A stretch of DNA of 11,422 nt, taken from the NCBI GenBank assembly GCA_964459445.1, contig CAYWMP010000187.1, positions 1 to 11,422 of the forward strand, written 5' to 3'. Origin of the DNA: CAYWMP01 sp964459445. Lineage in GTDB: Bacteria; Desulfobacterota; DSM-4660; Desulfatiglandales; HGW-15. A program made the translations under genes and the position numbers. Of this stretch, positions 7,345-11,422 are shown in pieces. Within the stretch, counting starts at the first letter, position 1. Each line of letters starts with the position of its first letter. The notes beneath the pieces are model-generated. The model did no database searches. It was not told the origin of the DNA and saw only the letters and a list, made by a program, of their open reading frames with translations.

Positions 7345-8151
7345 ATGGAGATTATCGGGGAAAAGATCAACGGCACCAAAAAAGATGTAGGAAAAGCGAT
7401 TGCCGAGCGGGACGGGGAATCCATACAAAACCTTGCAAGAAAGCAGACAGAGGCGGGCGCTGATTGGCTGGATATTAACGCTGGCACGGATCCTGGCCAT
7501 GAAGCCGAAGATCTGGCCTGGCTGATTGAAACGGCTCAACAAGCAAGTGATTTGCCCTTGTGTTTGGACAGCCCGAACCCGAAGGCCCTGGAGGTCGCAA
7601 TAAAGGCCGTCTCAAGGACACCGATGATTAACTCTATTACCCCCGAGCCCTACCGGTTGGAAGGTATTTTGCCTCTCGTGGTGGAACACGATTGTAAGGT
7701 AGTCGCGCTGGCCATGGATGACAAGGGGGGTGTTCCGGAAAACGTCGGGGACAGGTTGAGGAATATTCGGACGCTCCTAGAGAAAACACGTCGATCGGGT
7801 ATCCCGGATGTTGATGTATATGTTGATCCCCTTCTCATGCCTGTAGGCGTTAATACGGAGAACGCCCGAATCGGAATCAAAACCATTGAACATGTTCATA
7901 ATGAATTCCCTGATGTTCATATCAGTGTTGGTTTGAGCAACATCTCTTTTGGGCTTCCCGGTCGATCACTGTTAAATAGTACATTTTTGACGTTGGCGTT
8001 GGGAGCCGGGCTTGACTGCGCAATCATGGATCCTCTTGACCATGAACTCATGGGTGCTGTGTTGGCAACTCAGGTCATGTTGGGTAAAGACCGATTTTGT
8101 CGAAATTACACCACTTCTTTCAAGCAAGGCCGGATGGGTCCAAGGGCTTAG
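7345..8151 (+). CDS. Methyltetrahydrofolate:corrinoid protein methyltransferase (AcsE/MtrH-like, pterin-binding)
   Basis: This 268-residue TIM-barrel protein has the pterin-binding domain. Such enzymes move a methyl group between tetrahydrofolate (or tetrahydromethanopterin) and the cobalt of a corrinoid protein. The sequence shows ADWLDINAGTDPG (D43, N45), CLDSPNP (D75), MINSITPE (N96), VYVDPLLMPVG (D161) and VGLSNISFGLP (N199). These line up with the pterin-contacting residues I recall for Moorella AcsE (D75, N96, D160, N199). At 268 residues it is close to AcsE (about 262) and shorter than MetH or MtrH. The start has a modest site (AGGGA, 7332-7336). It is 72 bases after the transporter and opens the methyl-transfer module. 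In an O-demethylase it would be the second methyltransferase (MtvA/MtoA role), making methyl-THF for the Wood-Ljungdahl branch. The reverse direction cannot be excluded. Confidence 0.88.
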   Translation: MEIIGEKINGTKKDVGKAIAERDGESIQNLARKQTEAGADWLDINAGTDPGHEAEDLAWLIETAQQASDLPLCLDSPNPKALEVAIKAVSRTPMINSITPEPYRLEGILPLVVEHDCKVVALAMDDKGGVPENVGDRLRNIRTLLEKTRRSGIPDVDVYVDPLLMPVGVNTENARIGIKTIEHVHNEFPDVHISVGLSNISFGLPGRSLLNSTFLTLALGAGLDCAIMDPLDHELMGAVLATQVMLGKDRFCRNYTTSFKQGRMGPRA

Positions 8152-8176
8152 GCATTTGTTTTTTCCCAGGAAATTA

Positions 8177-8251
8177 GACGGGATTAACAGGATGAACAGG
8201 ACACCCAAAAAGTGCTTTTAAAAAATATCAAGGCAATCCTGCTATCCTGTC
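8177..8251 (+). repeat. Intergenic imperfect palindrome of the 'ATCCTGT' type
   Basis: The left arm 8177-8193 (GACGGGATTAACAGGAT) is nearly complementary to the right arm 8236-8251 (ATCCTGCTATCCTGTC). The loop is 42 bases and carries another GATGAACAGGA copy at 8191-8201. Repeats built from ATCCTGTTAATCCTGTC-like units are, as I recall, scattered between genes in many bacterial genomes, Desulfobacterota included. It fills most of the gap between the two methyltransferase genes. Confidence 0.6.
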
Positions 8252-8280
8252 AAAAAAGAATTTCCCAATTCTGTAAATGA

Positions 8281-8287
8281 GGGGAGG
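8281..8287 (+). promoter_or_regulatory. Ribosome binding site of the UroD-fold methyltransferase
   Basis: GGGGAGG is followed by two consecutive ATG codons at 8291 and 8294. Spacing is three bases to the first and six to the second, so the second is preferred; the choice changes the protein by one residue. Confidence 0.6.
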
Positions 8288-8293
8288 AAGATG

Positions 8294-9493
8294 ATGTCCA
8301 AGAGTACAGAAGAATTATATCAAGAACGCATGAAACGTTATTACACGGCCATGCAAAACGAAAAACCGGATAAGGTGCCCATTCGGCCCTTCATTGCCGA
8401 GACTACCGGGAAAATCGCCGGCATGAACAACCAGGAGATTACCCATATGGTTCAAAATGCCTGTGATGCAGCCTTTGAAACATTCAAACAGTTCGATTGG
8501 GATGCAGCCATGGGCAATGCCGTCAACCTCTGGACCGGTATGACAGAGGCCTACGGCACCACATACTATAAGGTCCCGGGCATCGGACTGGATGTCCATG
8601 AAACCTTCCAGTTTTTGGAGCCGACGACTGATGAAACGGCCATGCTGCGCCCCGATGAATATGACAGGTTTATAGAGGACCCTAATGAATTTGTTCTGAA
8701 TGTATGGGCCTCGAGGGCTTCAAAGTATTTTCTCGGCCCAGGCGAAAAAAATACGACCATGAACAACCTCGCATGGCTCAAGGCCGGGATCGGACTGGCC
8801 ACATTCTTCAACATCCTGGGACAGCATGCAGCAAGGATGGAATGTGAGCTTGGCATCGTCTCAGCCATAGCCGGTGCTATAAAGGCGCCCTTTGATATCA
8901 TCGCCGATGCATTTCGGGGATTCAGGGGCGTGGCCTACGACCTTCACCGGCACCCCGACAAATTGCTAGAGGCAACCGAGGCTGTGGCTCCCCACATGAC
9001 CTATGTTGCATTGGCAGGGGCCGATCCGAACAAGAAAGTGCCCATTACGTTATGGATGCACAGGGGAGGGAATGCTTTTTTCCCGAAAGATGTCGTAAAG
9101 AAGTACTTCTGGCCCACCTTAAGGGAATGTACTGAAGAGATCTTTTCGAAGGGCCATCAGGTTCTTTACTATGGTGAAGGGAAATGGGCCAATGAGCTTG
9201 AGCTCTTTCTCGAACTTCCCGAAAAGAGCATCATATTCCATTGTGATAAAGACGATATCTTCGAAGTCCATAAAAAGATTGGACATAAATTTGCCATCAG
9301 CGGAGGCATTCCCAACGATTTATTGGCCTTTGGCACGCCGGATGAAGTGCGAGCCTTTTGCAAAAGGGTTATTGATGAAGTGGCGCAGGACGGCGGATAT
9401 ATCATGGATGCGGAGGCCATCATGCAAAATGATACCGAGGTCGAAAACTTGAAAGCCATGACCGATGCTTGCAGGGAGTACGGTATTTACTAA
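8294..9493 (+). CDS. UroD-family corrinoid-dependent methyltransferase, probable substrate demethylase (MtvB/MtoB-like)
   Basis: This 399-residue protein has the uroporphyrinogen decarboxylase fold used by cobalamin-dependent methyltransferases. Family-type landmarks are KPDKVPIRPF near the N-terminus, FAISGGIPNDLLAFGTPDEV at about 333-352 and the C-terminal GGYIMDAEAIMQND...ENLKAM. The thiol-methylating branch (MtaA, MtbA) binds zinc through H-x-C and a later Cys. Here the H-x-C position reads VLYYGEG (290-296) and the late Cys position falls in MDAEA (372-376), so all three ligands appear lost. A separate HC pair lies at 316-317. This suggests the enzyme takes a methyl group from an organic methyl ether and not one that methylates coenzyme M. 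Its neighbours are a corrinoid protein and a THF methyltransferase, the same set as in aromatic O-demethylases. Because the locus also imports a sugar, an O-methylated carbohydrate is the inferred methyl donor. Haem biosynthesis (HemE) is unlikely in this context. Confidence 0.85.
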   Translation: MSKSTEELYQERMKRYYTAMQNEKPDKVPIRPFIAETTGKIAGMNNQEITHMVQNACDAAFETFKQFDWDAAMGNAVNLWTGMTEAYGTTYYKVPGIGLDVHETFQFLEPTTDETAMLRPDEYDRFIEDPNEFVLNVWASRASKYFLGPGEKNTTMNNLAWLKAGIGLATFFNILGQHAARMECELGIVSAIAGAIKAPFDIIADAFRGFRGVAYDLHRHPDKLLEATEAVAPHMTYVALAGADPNKKVPITLWMHRGGNAFFPKDVVKKYFWPTLRECTEEIFSKGHQVLYYGEGKWANELELFLELPEKSIIFHCDKDDIFEVHKKIGHKFAISGGIPNDLLAFGTPDEVRAFCKRVIDEVAQDGGYIMDAEAIMQNDTEVENLKAMTDACREYGIY

Positions 9494-9496
9494 TTT

Positions 9497-9524
9497 GTGC
9501 CCATCCATAATACCTATTGGGCAC
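9497..9524 (+). repeat. 7-bp perfect hairpin just after the UroD-family gene
   Basis: GTGCCCA at 9497-9503 pairs with TGGGCAC at 9518-9524 across a 14-base loop, starting three bases after the stop codon. No T tract follows. It is likely an mRNA 3' structure separating expression of the methyltransferase from the corrinoid-protein gene. The rest of the 206-base gap (9525-9699) contains no further structure that I can support. Confidence 0.45.
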
Positions 9525-9699
9525 TGTCGAGTTTCCAATTTAGAAATGAGCAATTTTTTGCAAGATCAAGGAAATCAAGGAATTACGCGGAGGCGTGCAA
9601 GTAGTACGCCGCACAAGTGATTCAGCAGATTGACGCAGAGATTGCGGAAAAGGGCTATTTCTGGATGGAAACCAGTTTGCCATGAAAGGAGACAGGTCT

Positions 9700-9861
9700 A
9701 TGTCTGAAAAACCGATGAAACCAGGTGTCTGCCACCCCTGGGAAGAAAAGAAAAAAGAATATGAAGAAATCAGAGGCGATGAGGAGATCGTCAAGCAGCA
9801 ACATGAATGGTTTGACGAGCAGGCCTATCAGTTTCTGTGGTTGATAGTGGAACATTTTTAG
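9700..9861 (+). CDS. Small protein of 53 residues, unknown function
   Basis: A short frame begins at ATG 9700 with a good ribosome binding site (AAAGGAGA, 9685-9692, spacing 7) and ends at TAG 9859-9861. The next start, that of the corrinoid protein at 9879, follows 17 bases later, so the two are probably translated in tandem. The product begins MSEKPMKPGVCHPWEEKKKE. It is rich in Glu and Lys, then has the stretch QQHEWFDEQAYQFLWLIVEHF with several aromatic residues. It has one Cys-His pair (C11-H12) and no signal peptide; the hydrophobic end is too short for a clear membrane helix. I do not recognise the family. Position between a methyltransferase and its corrinoid partner suggests an accessory role, for example bridging the two, but this is guesswork. 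Confidence 0.5.
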   Translation: MSEKPMKPGVCHPWEEKKKEYEEIRGDEEIVKQQHEWFDEQAYQFLWLIVEHF

Positions 9862-9878
9862 GAAGCAAGGGGGTTTCA

Positions 9879-10520
9879 ATGGATCTTCAAGACTTGACCG
9901 AAGCTGTTGTCGCTTTTGATGAAAAGAAGGTATACGCACTCGTCGATCAATATATCGAAAAGGGGGCCTCTGCCCATGAAATCGTGATGGCGTTCAGGAC
10001 GGGCATGGCAACCATTGGGGAGATGTTCAAAAGGGAGGAGGCCTTTATCTCCGATATGATGTTTGCAGGGGAAATCATGAGGAATATTATGAACAAACTT
10101 GGACCTCTGCTCGAGAAAGATACGGCCTCACAGGAAACCCTTGGAAAAGTCATCATAGGAACCGTGAAAGGGGATGTGCATGATCTCGGGAAAGATGTCG
10201 TCATCATGACACTGCAAGGCAATGGTTTCGAAGTGATTGACCTTGGCGTCGATGTGCCTTTCGAAAAGGTTGTCGATGCCCTTAGATCCCATCCCGATGC
10301 GAAGGTACTGGGATTAAGCGTCTTTATAACTTCGGTTTTCCCGGCAACTGCGAAAACTGTTGAGGTGATAAAGGAAGCCGGACTGCGGGATGGAGTAAAA
10401 ATTATGGTTGGCGGCGGGCCTGTGACAAATAAGGTAGCTCAAGCAACGGGTTGTGATTTTTTTGGAATCGATGCCGTTGCTGCTATGAACTACACAAAGG
10501 AAATATACAACCTATCATAG
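9879..10520 (+). CDS. Cobalamin (corrinoid)-binding protein of a methyltransferase system
   Basis: This 213-residue methyl carrier shuttles the methyl group on cobalt between the two methyltransferases. Residues 1-85 form the helical N-terminal cap seen in MetH-type B12 proteins. The B12-binding Rossmann domain starts at about 88 with GKVIIGTVKGDVHDLGKD; here D99-x-H101-x-x-G104 is the hallmark DxHxxG motif, with H101 as the lower cobalt ligand. The usual SxL motif reads S147-V-F149, a mild change, and the GG motif is MVGGGPVT (166-173). Length matches MtvC/MtoC/MtaC/MtbC-type proteins. The frame extends upstream to an ATG at 9837, but that start has no ribosome binding site and overlaps the small ORF. 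ATG 9879 has AAGGGGG (9867-9873) before it and gives the expected N-terminus. The protein is cytoplasmic and most likely partners the enzymes encoded at 7345 and 8294. Confidence 0.92.
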   Translation: MDLQDLTEAVVAFDEKKVYALVDQYIEKGASAHEIVMAFRTGMATIGEMFKREEAFISDMMFAGEIMRNIMNKLGPLLEKDTASQETLGKVIIGTVKGDVHDLGKDVVIMTLQGNGFEVIDLGVDVPFEKVVDALRSHPDAKVLGLSVFITSVFPATAKTVEVIKEAGLRDGVKIMVGGGPVTNKVAQATGCDFFGIDAVAAMNYTKEIYNLS

Positions 10521-10613
10521 CATGGATTCCGGAAGCCTGATATGTGGCCCAATGATGCTTTCAACAAACCAGAAAGATTTAAAGGCTGATTGCGTGCAAA
10601 TTACCTTTGACCG

Positions 10614-11288
10614 ATGGAGAAACTCGAAAACATAAGGTTGAATGTCGTACCTGGGGAGATCATTGCAAAAGTCCCTGCGAAGCAGAGGGTAGAGCAGAAT
10701 TGGATTCAAGGTCTTCTCGACATGGTCGGGCCTTTAATTACGGCGAAGGCGGTCTTCAGAGTCTGTCAGGTTGATGAAAAACACAGAGAAGGCGTAACCA
10801 TTAATGGATTTCGTCTCAAGAGCCGCGTGTTGCATAAATGCCTGGATCACTCGGAAATTGTATTTCCCTTTGTCGTCACCATCGGTGTTGGACTGGAAGA
10901 GAAATGCAACCTGCGCGAAAACATGCTGGAGAAGTTTTATATCGACATGATCGGCAATATCGCTCTGGTGAAGGCTCGAATGCATTTGGAAGACCATCTG
11001 CGAGGGAAATATGCCCTTAATACTATGTCCTATATGAGTCCAGGATCGCTGGAGGATTGGCCTATCGAAGAACAGTCACCGCTTTTTTCAATCCTCAGCG
11101 GTGTGGAAGAATGTATTGGCGTGGGGCTCAGCGAAAATTTCCTCATGATCCCGAAAAAATCAGTTTCGGGCATCTATTTTCCCACAGAAACAGAATTTTA
11201 CAGCTGCCAATTATGCACCAAAGATCGCTGTCCGGGAAGACAGGCGGGATACAGTAAAGAAATGGCGCGAGAGTATGGGATTTTGTGA
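10614..11288 (+). CDS. MetH activation-domain-like protein, probable corrinoid reactivation factor
   Basis: This 224-residue protein resembles the C-terminal activation (AdoMet-binding) domain of B12-dependent methionine synthase, but stands alone. The centre carries MSPGSLEDWPIEEQ (141-154), corresponding to the signature region in which MetH binds AdoMet. Then come FLMIPKKSVSGIYFP (176-190) and a cysteine group C198-x2-C201-x4-C206 near the end. MetH uses this domain to remethylate oxidised cob(II)alamin with AdoMet and an electron donor. Stand-alone versions beside corrinoid methyltransferases are thought to serve the same repair role. The cysteines could hold a metal or an Fe-S cluster, but three visible cysteines are fewer than the usual four. 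The ATG follows an in-frame stop closely and lacks a clear ribosome binding site; coupling to the upstream gene, 93 bases away, is uncertain. No RamA/RACo-type ferredoxin reactivase is in the window. Confidence 0.78.
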   Translation: MEKLENIRLNVVPGEIIAKVPAKQRVEQNWIQGLLDMVGPLITAKAVFRVCQVDEKHREGVTINGFRLKSRVLHKCLDHSEIVFPFVVTIGVGLEEKCNLRENMLEKFYIDMIGNIALVKARMHLEDHLRGKYALNTMSYMSPGSLEDWPIEEQSPLFSILSGVEECIGVGLSENFLMIPKKSVSGIYFPTETEFYSCQLCTKDRCPGRQAGYSKEMAREYGIL

Positions 11289-11367
11289 TAGCTTTCGCTA
11301 AACGACCTTAACGGTGCAACATTTCAAAGTGTGACGAAGATAAAGAGGTCTACTGAAGAGGTAAACA

Positions 11368-11422
11368 TTGGGTCATACAATTGCTTCATTTGGAGAGGCC
11401 CTGTGGGATTTGTTACCAACGG
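11368..11422 (+). CDS. PfkB-family carbohydrate kinase, N-terminal fragment
   Basis: A frame starting at TTG 11368 runs off the right edge after 18 codons. It reads TIASFGEALWDLLPT from the fourth residue, which matches the opening of PfkB/ribokinase-type sugar kinases (typically xxxFGExLxDLxP, often followed by GGAPANxA). GAGG at 11358-11361 lies six bases before the TTG. These enzymes phosphorylate fructose, ribose, 2-keto-3-deoxygluconate and other sugars. Phosphorylation would follow import and, if the locus hypothesis is right, demethylation of the sugar. The substrate-binding and catalytic parts are outside the window. Confidence 0.65.
   Translation, partial: MGHTIASFGEALWDLLPT

Noticed and set aside
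7345..8151. Reading the gene as dihydropteroate synthase (FolP)
   Set aside because: It shares the pterin-binding fold, but residue positions match AcsE-type methyltransferases and the neighbours are corrinoid enzymes. No folate-synthesis genes are adjacent.
8294..9493. Reading the gene as HemE, uroporphyrinogen decarboxylase of haem synthesis
   Set aside because: Length near 400, the GGYIMDAEAIMQND ending and the corrinoid neighbours fit the methyltransferase branch; typical HemE proteins are near 350 residues and lie with haem genes.
9494..9685. The frame of the UroD-family gene continues past its stop with one internal TAG (9602-9604) to a TGA at 9683-9685, suggesting read-through or pyrrolysine
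   Set aside because: The gene ends at the usual family terminus (EYGIY). The extension is stopped first by TAA at 9491-9493, has no recognisable content, and pyrrolysine methyltransferases are of the unrelated MttB/MtbB/MtmB families. At most it is a decayed coding remnant.
10522..10635. A 37-codon frame starting one base after the corrinoid gene stop and overlapping the next gene
   Set aside because: It has no ribosome binding site and no recognisable composition, and it overlaps the well-supported gene at 10614 in another frame.
1..11422. CRISPR arrays, tRNA or rRNA genes, insertion sequences, attachment sites
   Set aside because: No regularly spaced repeats, transposase or integrase frames, or structural RNA signatures were found on either strand by eye.

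Overview
The window looks like an accessory catabolic locus from an anaerobic bacterium of moderate GC content. A sulfate reducer, syntroph or related Desulfobacterota is my best guess. This rests on a pterin- and corrinoid-dependent methyl-transfer module of the kind that feeds the Wood-Ljungdahl methyl branch, a Tat-exported sugar-binding protein, and an intergenic palindrome of a type I associate with such genomes. No rRNA, tRNA, mobile element or CRISPR array is visible, so the taxonomy is inference. All supported genes lie on the + strand.

Layout: (1) The left edge holds the last 31 codons of a gene whose C-terminus resembles the transaldolase / fructose-6-phosphate aldolase family. (2) 200-1231 encodes a xylose-isomerase-like TIM-barrel sugar (phosphate) isomerase/epimerase. 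(3) 1313-7272 is a complete CUT1-type carbohydrate ABC importer: a large Tat-type binding protein, two permeases and two different ATPases, one with a degenerate signature motif. The binding-protein gene is separated from the permeases by two RNA hairpins. (4) 7345-11288 is a methyl-transfer module: a methyltetrahydrofolate:corrinoid methyltransferase (AcsE/MtrH-type), a UroD-fold methyltransferase lacking the zinc ligands of the thiol-methylating branch, a 53-codon small ORF, a corrinoid-binding protein, and a stand-alone protein resembling the MetH activation domain. (5) The right edge holds the first codons of a PfkB-family sugar kinase.

How the genes could work together (inference): the importer brings in a carbohydrate or polyol carrying an O-methyl group. 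The UroD-fold enzyme moves the methyl to the corrinoid protein, and the AcsE-like enzyme passes it to tetrahydrofolate. The activation-domain protein would repair oxidised cobalamin. The demethylated sugar would then go through the isomerase, kinase and aldolase. The methyl-transfer gene set parallels the known anaerobic O-demethylases for methoxylated aromatics (MtvABC, MtoABC), but here it sits inside a sugar import and catabolism cluster. That makes an anaerobic, corrinoid-dependent O-methyl-sugar demethylation pathway the most interesting hypothesis of the window. The substrate cannot be read from the sequence.
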